64,000 nucleotides of DNA from Siphonodentalium dalli. Lineage: Eukaryota; Mollusca; Scaphopoda; Gadilida; Siphonodentaliidae. The translations under genes and the position numbers were made by a program. The notes below the pieces were generated by a model. That model saw only the letters and a list, made by a program, of their open reading frames with translations. It was not told where the DNA came from and made no database searches. Each line of letters opens with the position of its first letter. Position 1 is the first letter of the stretch. Location: NCBI GenBank assembly GCA_032622095.1, contig CP136063.1:211685982-211749981 (forward strand). The letters are read 5' to 3'. Shown here in pieces: positions 1 through 11,444 of this stretch.

Positions 1-621
1 CACTTTCAAACGATGCGTGTATCGTATTGTGTAATGAGTATTCCGATACAGGAAATCAAGTAATGTCTGAAGATGGGTTAGTGTAAAAACGCAAAGCCTG
101 CAAGTATCACTCAAGTTTACATGTATACTATGTATATTTGACTCATCTAACCAACAATTACGGTAACTCACGCAACGAGTTGTGGGGGGGTATACTGGAA
201 TCAGCTTGTCCGTCCGTCGTACCGTCGTTCCGTCCATCCGAGCTCACATCTGACGTTTATGTGGCCAATTTTAAGAAAAATGGATGGTTGGGTGGCTGAT
301 TTCCGTTACGTGGCTAGCCACCTAATGGAGTTGAGATCAACCCTTTAAAATGATCTATTTGGCCATATCAGCATATTTAATTTTTTGGTCACTTAATAGT
401 TGGAAACAAAAAGTCCATAGATTTGGACATCCATGATCTGTCTATAGGAGCCATTAGGAGGTGTTCGGACAGTTATGTGGCTAGCTACCCAATCACGGAC
501 ATGTCAGTTTCTCCTATTCAACTGTCCTAGTTGCTGTTTACAAGTTTTTGGGTTTCAATCAGCTACTTCTGCTATAATTCCTACATGTTCTGACTCCACA
601 ATCAGAAATTGTATCACTTTT

Positions 622-752
622 AACTACTTGATAGCCACATAAAAAAAATTCCACTACTTGATAGCCACATAATATTTTGTCCACTACTTGATAGCCACAT
701 AAATTTTAGCCACATAAAATATTTTAGCCGCATAACTCAATAGCCACATATC
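622..752. repeat. Tandem repeat, ~30-bp unit with 'ttgatagccacataa'
   Basis: The words 'actacttgatagccacataa' recur at about 30-base spacing three times, followed by two to three degenerate 'tagccacata' units. It is a short degenerate minisatellite. Confidence 0.75.
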
Positions 753-872
753 TCCCCAAATGTGAGTAGTCCGTGGACACAATTTTGTCCGAGCTTTTAT
801 TCCTACATTTTCTGGTCAATATTTTTGAAACTTGGCACAGATATTTAGTACATTGGGAAACAGTGCACCTGC

Positions 873-1030
873 GATTATGAGGTCTGTCCAATTTTTTTTG
901 GTGGAGTTAGCCCCCTTTTTCAACTTACAAAATCTTCTCAAAATGCATAAATTGATTATGAGGTCTGTCTGATTTTTTTTGGTGGAGTTAGCCCCCTTTT
1001 TCAACTTACAAAATCTTCTCAAAATGCGTA
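873..1030. repeat. 81-bp tandem duplication
   Basis: The segment starting 'gattatgaggtctgtc' at 873 is repeated at 954 almost identically, including the run ggtggagttagcccc. The small minus-strand reading frame here is only this duplication read in frame (81 is a multiple of 3). Confidence 0.85.
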
Positions 1031-1073
1031 ATTTTATCCGAGCTTTTATTCCTACAGTTTTCAGTCAATAGGT

Positions 1074-1139
1074 TTTAGGATTAGGATTAAGGGTTAAGAG
1101 GTTCAAGATTAGTATTAGGGCTTAGGGGATTTAGGGTTA
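1074..1139 (+). repeat. Degenerate TTAGGG-like tract
   Basis: Repeated variants of ttaggat, attaaggg, ttaggg and ttagggtta occur over about 65 bases. It resembles a decayed interstitial telomere-type repeat but could be a chance low-complexity tract. Confidence 0.4.
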
Positions 1140-2052
1140 CCTGTTCACATAATTTCAGTGCCCAATATACAGTAATGGCTACTACATTCAAATAACATGT
1201 TGCATACGGGGGGTATACCTCAGTCCCATCTGGGACACGCCCATCTCCAGTTTAAAATGAACTCTACCTCCAGTTATAAATTTGTTGTTTCTAATAATTC
1301 AGGCTGTATTCATTTGGAAACATTAATTTAGTGTATCGTGATATATATCGTATCATTGATCATGTATTGTGATTCGTATTGTATCGTGACCAAGTGTATC
1401 GTTACAGTCTTACATGCGGCTCACGTTTATTATTCCATTGACTCAAAATGGGGGTCTTAATAGGGGTTACCTATAGATGGGAGCTATTGAATTTTGTTTA
1501 AAAGAATGGTGACCTACATGTGCCTCTATCTTGGATTTCACATTTGAATCTTCGCACATTCTGTAGCTGTATATGTTTGCATCTTTTTTGAAAAATCACA
1601 CAGAACGAGAACAGCATCTACATATTGCTAAAAATCTAATTTATCGCTGAAAAAAAAAATAGAAGAAAGGAAATTAAATTCACCATCCTTCTCTCAAATA
1701 ACATAGCTCGGCAATACCCAATTACATGTACGTGTAACCCCATTGACATTTCATTTCTTGTCTCTGTAGTTCTGGCAATTTCTTTCAGTCTAGAGGTATG
1801 ATAAAATTTGGAATGTTACTGAATATTTTTCCTTTTATAGAGTTCAAACCTCATTAAATCAGGTGTTATTTTACATATAGTAGAAAAATGTTGCACCTGC
1901 AATAGATAAAGACCTGGAATTTATTTTATGATATGCGTCGTATTATTCACAAAATAATTTTCTACATGAGAAAGAAACATTTAGACGTATAACATGCAGA
2001 GCCTTATGGTTATGTTATGGTGTGATTAGATATTGTTTTTCTTCTTCCGTAG

Positions 2053-2118
2053 ATACCAAAGATCAGTGGGCTAGAGATGATCCGGCTTTCCTTGTACTGT
2101 TAAGTTTCTGGTTATTGG
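2053..2118 (+). CDS. UNC50: UNC50 coding exon (TKDQW block)
   Basis: The acceptor is ccgtag at 2047-2052 and the donor gtgagt at 2119. The exon begins with the last two bases of a codon (AT) and ends with one base of the next (phase 1). It encodes the family signature TKDQWARDDPAF and the start of the first visible membrane segment. Confidence 0.93.
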
Positions 2119-5100
2119 GTGAGTTAAATATAATACTGATTTGAAATTTGTTCAAGCGATTAAACATAATTTAGCTCATAGATGACATACACTATTCTCA
2201 ATGACCTACTGTACAGTTATTGCATTGTTTTAATCTGATATATGAATTGCCTAGCTAGCATATTGAGGATATCAAGCAATATTCAGCTATTACACTAATA
2301 TAGATATTAGTGCTCTATTGGAAAGTTCTACATGTACAAAATGCTATACAAACTAGGAGTAATGTTCAGTAATGATACATATTAATGTTTAAACATAAAA
2401 CACTATGCCACAATGGGCTGTCTGGGGTATCGTCATGTCCATCCCAACTACTAAATGTAACTCTGACCGTGATTGCCAAGTGCCTCATTATATCCACTGC
2501 AACAACAAGGGATAGTGTTTGAACTAGAGAAAAGTAAATATTTACCAGTTCATTCAGACAAATAATTTTCAAATATACTATGGAAAACAAATTTTCAAAG
2601 GTAAGTCCCTGTCTATAACCTATTATATAGATAATACATGGCTTGTTGTAGACTGTTAAAATGGTGATCTGAGAGAAGGGGTAGTAAACTTGCCTGTGGC
2701 TCATTGACTATTCCTCTTCTCGGACCACTATTTTGGCATAGGCAATATCAAGACATGCATTAGTTATTATATTATATCAAAAAGTGTTGTGAAATGTCAC
2801 AAAATTTCTGTGTCTCAGTTTGTCACATTTTTATTTGCCCGCAAATTTTGGAAATATGTCTCGAGATTTTTAAATCTACGACAATCTCAAAGTTACTGAG
2901 TCCATTGCCATTTTTACACACCAATTGTTGTATTCTCAGTAGATGGACTGGTTCCATCCTGTTTGATTTGTTTTGGACAATCAGTATTTTCTTGCAAAAT
3001 GGGGACGTGATAATCATTGACATTGCAAAACAAACAATTGCCGAATTGTTGATCCGATAAGCTCTGAATAATATTTTTTTATTTTTATACATTTAGCTAA
3101 TACTGCACCACAACAATTGCCACAAAGATACCTTATGCCAACTGCTATTATAGAATAACCCATTATTTACTAAATACTAATTTATGAGTAGTTATCCCAT
3201 AGGAAATGTACAGACGATATGTTCAACAAATGACTATATGGTCGTTTGTTGACTTATTATCTGAACATTTCCTTCCAATAAATTGGACTCCTTCTGTACT
3301 TTTGTTATTTATATTTTTTAGGGGCCTGCGAGTCTTAGATTTTGGTTCGAATTGAATCTCAAGTCAAATTTTTTATTCGACTCGAATATCGAATCCCCGA
3401 AATCCAAATGTTGAAATCATCAATATTTATGTCGAAATTTCCCGCAAAAGAAACGAGGACCTTGTAAATACAAAACCGTATTTTACTTGTGTCATTATTG
3501 TTCGTGTATAAAGCTCAATTCTGAGTAACTTGACATTTATCTAAATGATTTTATTCCCGAATTAACAGAATAATCAATTAATAATTACAATAATGACAAT
3601 CACCACTAACTCTTCAATTATAAGAGATAATACAAATGAACATTCAAAAATTAACATCGATCACCGACCGACAAACTAGGCTCTCGCAGCCTCGCTGGTC
3701 CATAAATGAAAATAAAAAGACGTTTTGATTTTAAAGGAATGGTATAGCGTTCGCGGTGGGTAATGCTGTAAAAATATGCACATTCGTAGAAACTGTGATA
3801 CTAGTGTCTGGTAAGCAAAAAGAGTGTTAAAATATAGAAAAATGTTGTGCCTATAGACACCTATACCAATCATATACATGTATATTGCGTAAATAGCATG
3901 TTCTCTTCAAGATCTATGATGTGTTATGTAACAAAACGCCAAGTTATGTAACATACATTGGCTTTTGTTTACATAACACTGTGCAGCTCTTGACGATAGA
4001 TAACGTCATATTTATAAGAACAAAGTATGTCTACATTTTAATATTCTTTCTGTTCATGGAGGTGTTAAGTTAAGGCGAGAGGTGCCCCTGATGTGGTTCG
4101 ACATTCACTTTCATGTATGTTTTACACTTCAAATTCGTGCGAGATCCGGAAGTGCCGCTGTATTAAAATTTTGATTACAACGATATCAAATCGAAGCTTT
4201 GCGACAATTTCAAATCGAATCGGTTACTCGAAGCTTCACAGGCCCCTAATATTTTCGTCTCTTGTTGTCTGCTTATTTATCCTGAATGCACCTCTAGATG
4301 AATAATAGACCATTCCCATGTATACTATTATAACTGTGTGGGTAAATCCATTTAGTATAGAAACGGTTGACCTGACCTAACATGTCTATGGCTCTATATA
4401 CTTGTAACTTATCTGAGGAACCGGAAAATGTTTGGACAATTTGTTTTCCTTGAATTTGCAATCCTATAAAGATAATACATATTACATGCTTTACCTTGAG
4501 TTCTCAGAACTATAGAAAACTTGGAAACAGTCTGTCAGCTCAATGCTTTTGATCATAGCATGTACATTTAATCCATTCTGTCTTTCAGTTTCATCAATCT
4601 GGTTTTCCTTTGGAGTGCTTGGTCTACACTTTTTTGGCTTTATTAAGTTCCTGCTGTGGGTTGTGTTTGTGGACTGTATTGGTGTTGGGCTCCTGATAGC
4701 AACTATTTTCTGGTTAGTAGACATTACATTTTATTAATCCACTATATTGCATATTTTAATTCACATACGGCATTCTTACCCCAGGGTTTCTGGTAGTTAA
4801 AAATAAATGAGGGTGTTGGAAACTCTAAACCCTTCAGTTTGATAGAGATTTTGTGAAAATGAATGCCCTATTACTTCTATATCTGCATTGATAGTCACTT
4901 GGCCAATCACTAGTTGAGAAAGGCTATTTCATATGGGCAGATATATTGTACTGTCAAAACAATTTTCTTCAGAGATTTTTATACCCCCGCTCTCGAAGAG
5001 AATGGGGTTTACTTGATACCTCTTTTGTCGGGGTGTCCGTCCATCTGCTCTCAACAGCACCATTTATGTGGCTATATTTTAGTACAATTGATATTTGTGT

Positions 5101-8100
5101 GGCTCATTTCTGTTATGTGGCTAGCCGCTCTTTAACATGCTCTATATGTTAAAAGATGACTATTTAGAAAGGGGTCACTTTATATTTGGAGGATGACTAT
5201 GTTGTGTCCATAAGACTCCATATTAACATCCGACATTATGTGCCTATGAAAAAGCAGCACAAATGTCAACTTTTGCTCATATTTACGAATATCCCTCCAG
5301 ATTAATAATAGGCTTTGTTTCTGGAGTATGTTTTCCAGATTTTTAGAGAAAAATAAAAATAAATTGAGATCTAAAGGGCTTGTTACATGAACCGGGGCTT
5401 TCCATCGTGGATTTTGTAACTCGGAATTGTTATCTGGCAGAGTTGCCAGTTACTCGCCGATGGCCAGTGGTTTGCCGCACATGGTCGACTAGTTAGCAGC
5501 CATTGAAATCACTGTTAGATTAGCTGCAAGTGTGCAGATTTCCTCCACCACTAAAACTGGCAATGTCCTGATATGGCCTTAGTTGCTGAAAATGATATTA
5601 AACGCCAATAAATAAATCAATTAATCAACATGAGCCGGGGCAACTTTGGTTTGCCAGGACAACTCAGTCGGGCTGTTATGTGAGCCGAGACAACTCAGTT
5701 AGTCGGGACAACTCGGTTTGGCATGCACACAACTAGCTATCCATCTAGCTGTCAATCACTATGGTGTCAGCCCCTAATGTCAGCGCACCCATAAATGAGT
5801 GACTTGGGCTGCCACTAAATGTCACTCGCATGACGTGAGCATTCCATTGCTAACGTCATGGCAAGTCACAATGAATTGTGTTAAGTTCCAGACTAGCCGG
5901 GATGACTCTTGGAACTTTTTGACAGGGAACCTTATAAAGTCAAAAAAATTACGCCTGGAATATCTTTATTTGTAATGATCTGTTCCTTAATAATGTACTT
6001 CATTGTAGGTGAAGGTTCCAGTTCCAATTTCAATCACGATTTAAGTGACTTTGTGAGTGATTTTGCTTTGCGTCGTGTACAATTATGGAATTTCTCCTGG
6101 GTAATTAATTCAATGTTTATTGCGATTTCGGTTCACAAAAGTCGGAGAAAAACATTCAATTTAGAGTTGGGACTTTCACCTACAGTGAAGTATATTATTA
6201 AGGGACAGATAATAGCTAAGAAATATATTCCCCAAGTTATATTTTTGACTTTATAAGGTTGCCTGTCAAAACTTAAAAAAAATCCCAGGTTTTGTGCAGG
6301 TGGAACATGATCTCTACGGGCGTTAGGGAGAGTAGATATTCATGACATGATCTAGGAAATGTTCAGATAATAAGATCAACAAAGGACCATGAATATTTCA
6401 TGAGGAATAACAACTTATCAACGAGTATTTAGTGTAGAAAGGGTTAATGTCCTAATATTTCCACATATTTTGTAGGTTCTTGATAAACAGATACATGATT
6501 CTGGCGCCACCCAGAGGACAGGAAGTTGAGTGGGGATACGCATTCGATGTTCATCTCAATGCTTTCTTTCCTCTCCTGATGATTTTACATTTCTTTCAAA
6601 TTATTTTCATGCATTGTAAGTATTATTAGCAGATTGTTATATCTGGCTCATAGTTAATATCCTCAAATATAAACTCAAATGATGCTAAAGAAAGTTATGA
6701 TTTGTGATTTTTTTTTTGTATAGCTCAAGAAGTGTTAATATTTACTTTATTTTTGAACCATACTGTATGTAAATTAATTACCCTTAAATCTGAGACTGAC
6801 AGCTTATTTTAATTTGAATACTTATTTAGAAGTAGTGAGTAAATTGTGAACTTATGTAACAATTAACAATATGTTCTGGAATACCTTTTCAACTTTTTTC
6901 TTGTTTTATTTTTATTAAAATTGAATCAATGTGACATCTACCATTGTTTGTGTTCAATTATTAAGGATGAAAAAATACTCTCTGAATTTTTCCCCAAAGT
7001 AAGATAAAATTAAAACTGAAATATTGCAGCTTCATGAATTTTGAGACAAGGAAGGTAAATTTATAAGAACTTCTCTCATTGATAGTTTATTCACTTAATA
7101 TCATTTTCTTTTTCAGTATTCAATTACTATCATGAGTATTTCCTGTCTACATTCTTTGGGAACACAATTTGGCTAATATCACTGATATACTATGTCTACA
7201 TAACATTTCTGGGCTATAGCGGTGAGTATTGTAAACTACCGGTATACACATTAAACTTCATGCACCTGGAAATATTGAAAACTCTTGTTTTGGTATTGTT
7301 TGGCCTTATGGCCTTCTTCATCCATGAACAGGTTACATTTGTAGATATAATAATATTATTATAATATATTGGGGAGTAGTGTTTGTAATAAGTGGATAAC
7401 AAGTAGTGGGTGAAATCATGAAAGAACACCCGCGAGACGTTTATAAACAAGAGAAACCAATAGGTGGACATTTTAGTAGACCTGGGCATTACAAGACGCA
7501 CTTACAAATTCTCCAAGCTATTACATTCTATCGTCAAAATGTAATCTGTTCATTTTATCATCTGGTTGATGAGGCCGAAAATTTCCAAAATAAAAATGTT
7601 TTAAACTGATCAAGTACACACATTAACCTTTTGATGATAGGAGCTGCACTGGCACAACATTAGAGACCCTTTGCCAATGCATTCTCTTATATATGTGAGT
7701 CGACCAAAGGTCTCTTACATTTTTTAACAATTATAAAAAATAATATACAATTTGTTAGGCTAATGCATTCTCTTATATATGCGAGGCGACATAAGTCATG
7801 AGTGTGATGGCGTTAACCCTTTACCCAACAGAAGGGCCCTGTGCCAATGCATTCTCTTAAATATGCGAGTCGACCATAGGTCGCCTCGCATATATAAGAG
7901 AATGCATTGGCTTAACACATTAAAAATTATAAAATTGTTAAAGAATGTAAGAAAAAATGGTAAAAAGTGTTAAAAAAAGATTTTTTTTAGGCCAATGCAT
8001 TCTCTTATATATGCGAGGCGACCTATGGTCGACTCGCATATATAAGAGAATGCATTGGCACAGGGTTTTCGCAATAATTCATGAAGCTCCCATCATGAAA

Positions 8101-8653
8101 GGTTTAAGCTTGCTGTTTAAGGACATATTATTCTATCTGTTTATTATTGCAAAACTATCCTTTCTATTGTCATCTTACATTGAAATTGAGATTGAAATTA
8201 GTGGCAGTTGATACAAAATCTCACTGAGAAATATATTGACAATTGTTATTCTGAGTGGCAGAAGATTTTTATTTTCGAATGTGATGATGCAGAGGATAAT
8301 TTTCTTGCGATCTACTTTCCTGAAGCTACAAATAGCCAAACGTTTCCCTTAACTGCCTGAAGTAAAAGTTTAAAATGGGAGGACATACCTTTATTAGCAA
8401 CTAATCATTGGACAAGTTTCTGTAAGTTTCTTAAATATGTCTGTTTTTTCTAACAGTATAATTTTTTCATCCTTGAATTTCTGATATAATCAGTATATGT
8501 TATAATTCTATTCCAGCTCTGCCGTTTGTGAAGAACACAAGAGCTATTTTATATCCAATCACTGGGATAATACTTGTCTTCATTCTCTCATTGATCTTCC
8601 AATGGAACTTCAATTATGGACTTGTTACGTTCTACGAGAAGAGAGTGTTATGA
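2053..8653 (+). CDS. UNC50: UNC50 homologue, Golgi inner-membrane protein (3' part, last five coding exons)
   Basis: Five exons splice in frame with GT-AG junctions: 2053-2118, 4589-4712, 6476-6615, 7117-7221 and 8517-8653 (TGA at 8651-8653), giving 189 complete codons. The translation starts with TKDQWARDDPAFLVLLSFWL, followed by DCIGVGLLIATIFW, VEWGYAFDVHLNAFFPLL, TFLGYSALPFLKNTRAILYP and WNFNYGLVTFYEKRVL; these are hallmark blocks of the UNC-50/Gmh1 family. Five hydrophobic segments are visible, about one per exon, matching the family's five-pass topology. In known members the protein sits in Golgi membranes; the worm gene is needed for nicotinic receptor trafficking and yeast Gmh1 binds Arf-GEFs. 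The first ~70 residues expected from the animal family (about 259 aa) are absent, and no upstream exon is visible in 1-2052, so the 5' exon(s) must lie before the window. No frameshift or stop is seen. Confidence 0.95.
3160..4370. mobile_element. Family D MITE (TTAACCCTTTCTTTAC type), split by a hAT-like insertion
   Basis: The parts at 3160-3318 and 4249-4370 together match the intact copy at 9003-9265 ('ctaaatactcattaatgag', 'gaacatttcc', 'gaccattcc', 'ataactg.gtggg'). The 3319-4248 element interrupts it. Further partial copies lie at 6295-6450, 41222-41310, 42460-42705 and 44325-44430. Ends of the ttaaccctttcttt kind suggest a TTAA-targeting family. Confidence 0.7.
3319..4248. mobile_element. 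Non-autonomous hAT-like element (TAGGGGCCTG ends)
   Basis: Terminal inverted repeats TAGGGGCCTG and CAGGCCCCTA bound 930 bases. Flanks are atattttt (3311-3318) and atattttc (4249-4256), a 7/8 match to an 8-bp target duplication. The empty site in the related copy near 9150 reads atattttc, which supports insertion here. No transposase is seen. Its inner part (3880-4060) resembles 10950-11130. Confidence 0.8.
4589..4712 (+). CDS. UNC50: UNC50 coding exon (second visible)
   Basis: The acceptor is ctttcag ending at 4588. The donor gttagt at 4713 was chosen because it leaves TG, which with the first G of the next exon restores the conserved Trp in ATIFWFLIN. A second GT four bases later would break the frame. 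The exon encodes two hydrophobic stretches around LLWVVFVDCIGVGLLIA. Confidence 0.93.
4975..5160. repeat. Interspersed repeat with 'tatacccccgct..cgaagagaatgggg' head
   Basis: The short palindromic head is followed by gtccgtcc and 'tatgtggctagcc' text shared with 186-530. Repeats with this head are common in molluscan genomes (from general knowledge). The superfamily is not known to me. Confidence 0.55.
5480..5625 (+). mobile_element. Possible SINE 3' end (ttaaacgccaataaataaatc tail)
   Basis: The segment ends in 'gatattaaacgccaataaat' followed by short aatc repeats. That form is typical of the 3' tails of molluscan tRNA-derived SINEs. No clear A/B box is visible upstream, so it is probably truncated. 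Confidence 0.45.
5917..6271. mobile_element. Palindromic MITE (TTTTGACAGG ends), ~355 bp
   Basis: The left end TTTTGACAGGGAACCTTATA and the right end TATAAGGTTGCCTGTCAAAA are inverted repeats, and they continue inward through 'aagtcaaaaa' and 'gaatatctttatt' versus 'aagaaatatattcccc'. The 115-codon frame inside is an accident of the palindrome. Confidence 0.85.
6476..6615 (+). CDS. UNC50: UNC50 coding exon (third visible)
   Basis: The acceptor is ttttgtag and the donor gtaagt at 6616. The exon encodes the cytosolic/luminal loop with VEWGYAFDVHLNAFFP, the most conserved block of the family, then a hydrophobic stretch (LLMILHFFQIIFM). It ends in phase 1. Confidence 0.94.
7117..7221 (+). CDS. 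UNC50: UNC50 coding exon (fourth visible)
   Basis: The acceptor is tttttcag and the donor gtgagt at 7222. The exon encodes HEYFLSTFFGNTIWLISL and YYVYITFLGYS, a membrane segment followed by the conserved FLGYS turn. It ends in phase 1. Confidence 0.94.
7622..8106. mobile_element. Composite of family A and B hairpin MITEs
   Basis: A family B element (ttaaccttttgatgataggagct ... agctcccatcatgaaaggttt) contains a partial family A element starting TTAACCCTTTACCCAACA near 7815. The unit 'ccaatgcattctcttatata' and its reverse complement form several long hairpins. Small reading frames here are repeat shadows. Confidence 0.8.
8517..8653 (+). CDS. UNC50: UNC50 terminal coding exon
   Basis: The acceptor is attccag ending at 8516. 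The exon encodes ALPFLKNT-like ALPFVKNTRAILYP, the last membrane segment (ITGIILVFILSLIF) and the C-terminus ending FYEKRVL, with TGA at 8651-8653. The C-terminal FY.KRV ending is typical of animal UNC50. Confidence 0.95.
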
Positions 8654-8880
8654 GTACAGTAAGGTATAAGAAGGAGGAAGTGATTATCTTCTGCACGATA
8701 GTATCGCTCGGGTGTTGCCATATGTTGATATAACATGAATTTTGCTCAGAAATCATGAGTGAAATTAAAAAAGCATTGTCATGGAAACCAGCAAGATGTC
8801 TAATTCTTAGCATCTGTGAATGCTGAACTCTAGATCTGACTCCAGGAGACATCAGGTTCGAAACGGAGAAACATGCTGAG

Positions 8881-8981
8881 TCAATTCAACAGTGACAATT
8901 GAGGCGCGATACTCATATGAGAGAATCATGTTGTCAATTCAACAGTGACTATTGAGGCGCGATACTCATATGAGAGAATCA
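8881..8981. repeat. 53-bp tandem duplication just downstream of UNC50
   Basis: 'tcaattcaacagtgac.att' followed by gaggcgcgatactcatatga occurs at 8881 and again at 8934, nearly identical. It lies in the probable UNC50 3' UTR or flank. Confidence 0.85.
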
Positions 8982-9002
8982 AGTCGTGCTGACTACCTGT
9001 TT

Positions 9003-9265
9003 ATCCCTTTCTTTACTAAATACTCATTAATGAGTAGTTCCCTTAGGAAATGTTCAGAATATAAGTTCAACAAATGGTCATATTGAACTTTTTATCTGAA
9101 CATTTCCCACCAAAGAAAAATGATTCCTTCTTCACTTGTATTATATTTTCGCCTGTCTGTCATTTGCTTAAATTTCTTGATTATCCCTTAAAATGAATAG
9201 AAGACCATTCCAATGTATATTTTATAACTGGGTGGGAAAGTCCATTTAATAAAGAAAGGGCTGAT
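9003..9265. mobile_element. Family D MITE, most complete copy
   Basis: It runs from 'ttatccctttctttactaa' to 'ttaataaagaaaggg', with a long imperfect inner palindrome (ggaaatgttcag ... ctgaacatttcc). It serves as the empty-site reference for the hAT insertion at 3319. Confidence 0.7.
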
Positions 9266-9360
9266 GCATGAAACTATATTGGAGCTAAGTAGTCATCGAA
9301 ACAAATTATATGTGATTCTAGATAGAATCGGTGATTTAGAATCGGTGATTCTATTTATTT

Positions 9361-9836
9361 AAAGGCCCACTTAATTTTCGAGTCACTGATTATTTTTTTT
9401 TATAGTACCTTGATATATACGGTTTTATTAACAATCTATGCCATAAAATATTATTATCATACTATAATTCATCACCATTTAGAATGTCTGTGTCTCAGAA
9501 AGGTGCCCATAGAATAATAGAAAATAGCTGAAATCATAAAATCATTTTCCCCGTTATGGCTCCCAGAATGCAACATAATTCAAAATATAGCTTATTTTCA
9601 ATGGAAGGGGAATAACTCTATATCTTAATATATATAGTTATTCCCCTTCTATTGAAAATGATAAAACTTCAGCACAGAACAGATGTCGCTTTCTCAACAA
9701 AAACAACATGTTCACAGTTTATTACATCGAATAAGTTGAAAATACAATGTTTTGGAGCTTCCTCTTTCAAATGGTAATAATATGCCATATATTTTATATA
9801 ATGTGATCTGGGTGTTCGAAAATTAAGTGGGGCTTT
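9361..9836. mobile_element. Foldback MITE (GGCCCACTTAATTTTCGA ends)
   Basis: Left 'ggcccacttaattttcga' at 9364 and right 'tcgaaaattaagtggggc' are inverted repeats. The centre holds a strong hairpin (ttttcaatggaaggggaata ... tattccccttctattgaaaa, 9596-9659). No coding content. Confidence 0.85.
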
Positions 9837-10949
9837 TTTAATCTCAGACATGTTCATAGTGGTATAAAATAGAACAAAGCTATTCATATGCACACACAAA
9901 ATATTTTTAACTGATCAGATATCTATGAAATGAAAACAGTTGTCAGTTGCTGTTTTTATTTCATATTGTCTTTTGTTAACTGATACAAGCTGGTCGCTTT
10001 ATTCCATTCACACGCAATCATGGCCATTGTGATGTGGAAAGATGAAGAAAGATAGTAGTGGTACTGTGATAAAAACCATTAACAAGCAAATGGTTAGTCT
10101 CAAACTCCCCCTACAACATTTGACTCTCTTAAAGTTACTCAATATGATCAGATGCTCCTAAATTACTATTTCTTTGGCTTCTGGAGTAAAAAATATTTGA
10201 TTCGAGTAAAGGAACCCACCCATCAAAGCTCAGAGTGATCAGATATCGAATTTTGAAGTTTGTTATTTCTCGAGATTTGTAATAATATGTGGCCGAGGAA
10301 CTCATCTAATGGAGAGTCTCAGACAAAATTGCGGATGAAGATGGATAACTCGAAAATCAAGTGTAATACAGTCAAATTTCGTGATACTTTAGTGATAATA
10401 CTGCCATATTTTGTTGAACAAAATGTTGATAAATAACAAGTTTTGTGAAATAGTTGACAGTGGTTAGCATTATTTTGTTGCAATAAATCGATTCTGATAA
10501 CTAAAGCGTATTTTGAAGAAATGTTGTTGTTGTTGTATATTGATGGTATGGGGACCATCTGATCGGATTGAGTACCTTTAAAGCCACACATGCCGGCAGC
10601 TATGTTGGAGATATTAGTTATATTATACCTAATTTATCTTATATTTGTTACATCTTGTTCATTATAATAATCTCACGCTAAAAACTTGTAAGTATGATGT
10701 TTTTAAAGGCACAGAAGGCCTTGGTTGTATTTAGAAATAAAAGTTACCACATTATGAAAATTTCCTCAACAGTATACTAATAGTAGTATAGTAAAATTAT
10801 AGTATGAATAAGATATTATCCACAAAACACACTTGTGCGAGCCGAGCGTTTGTTTATGCACACGATTTTTTTTTGGGAGATTGATTCACGGTGACCCATT
10901 CAATGCCCAAATATTGAGTGGCGAGCACTATAACGGTATGTTGTAAACA
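9837..10949. other. Intergenic stretch, nothing recognised
   Basis: No conserved coding segment and no clear repeat boundary was found. Local simple patterns occur (tgttgttgttgta near 10525, tagtagtatagta near 10785). The 90-codon minus-strand frame at 10319-10591 has no recognisable motif. Confidence 0.5.
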
Positions 10950-11150
10950 TGTTGAGTGTTTTGCTTATTGCACACTGTTTACATACTGTAACATAACATG
11001 GCTTTTGTTTACTAACACTGCATACCATCTTGAAAATAGCATGCTATTTATGTGATATTTATGATTGGTATAAGAACAAAATCTGTCTATATTTTAATAT
11101 TCTTTCTGTTTATGGTGGTTTTAACAGATATGACTATTTTAACAGCAGTA
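10950..11150. mobile_element. Fragment related to the hAT-like element at 3319-4248
   Basis: 'acatggcttttgtttac', 'attttaatattctttctgtt' and nearby text match the inner part of the 3319-4248 element near 3955-4060. No ends are visible. Confidence 0.55.
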
Positions 11151-11190
11151 CCCATTGCGAAGGCCATCCATAGCTTTAAAGGTACTCAAG

Positions 11191-11444
11191 CAAGCCTTGA
11201 GATAGGGTGTCTGTCATTTGCAGAATGAGGTCCCCAGAGGGTGAATTTAGTGATGCTACCCCGCATAGCGGGCTAGCATCACCAAATTCACCCTCTGGGG
11301 ATCTCATTCTGCTTACACCTCAGCAGAATGAGGTTCCCAGAGGGTGAATTTGGTGATGCTAGCCCGCTATGCGGGGTAGCATCACTAAATTCACCCTCTG
11401 GGGACCTCATTCTGCAAATGACAGACACCCTATTTCAAGGCTTG
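11191..11444. mobile_element. Family C foldback element, full 254-bp copy
   Basis: The ends caagccttgagatagggtgt and the reverse complement (acaccctatttcaaggcttg) enclose two nested palindromes, each built on gcagaatgaggt, agagggtgaattt and the hairpin ccccgcatagcgggctagc. The copy at 26283-26536 is the same length and almost identical. Confidence 0.92.

Larger units (their letters stand above)
1..2052. other. UNC50 intron (5' part), repeat-rich, no exon found
   Basis: No conserved coding segment is visible. A repeat head with 'ggggggtatactgg' and tccgtccgtcg lies at 186-530. It is related to the block at 4975-5150, which shares the words 'ttatgtggc' and 'tatgtggctagcc'. Small tandem repeats follow (listed separately). 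At 1450-1570 there is text also found near 12180 and 16800 ('tagatgggag'), an unclassified interspersed repeat. Confidence 0.6.

Noticed and set aside
5909-6256. 115-codon frame on the + strand
   Set aside because: It lies wholly inside a palindromic MITE and its start and end are the element's inverted ends; no domain.
7779-8211. Peptides with 'ALCQCILLYMRVDHRSPRIY' seen at several loci as a gene family
   Set aside because: They are the hairpin arms of family A/B MITEs translated; the 'conservation' is DNA repeat identity.
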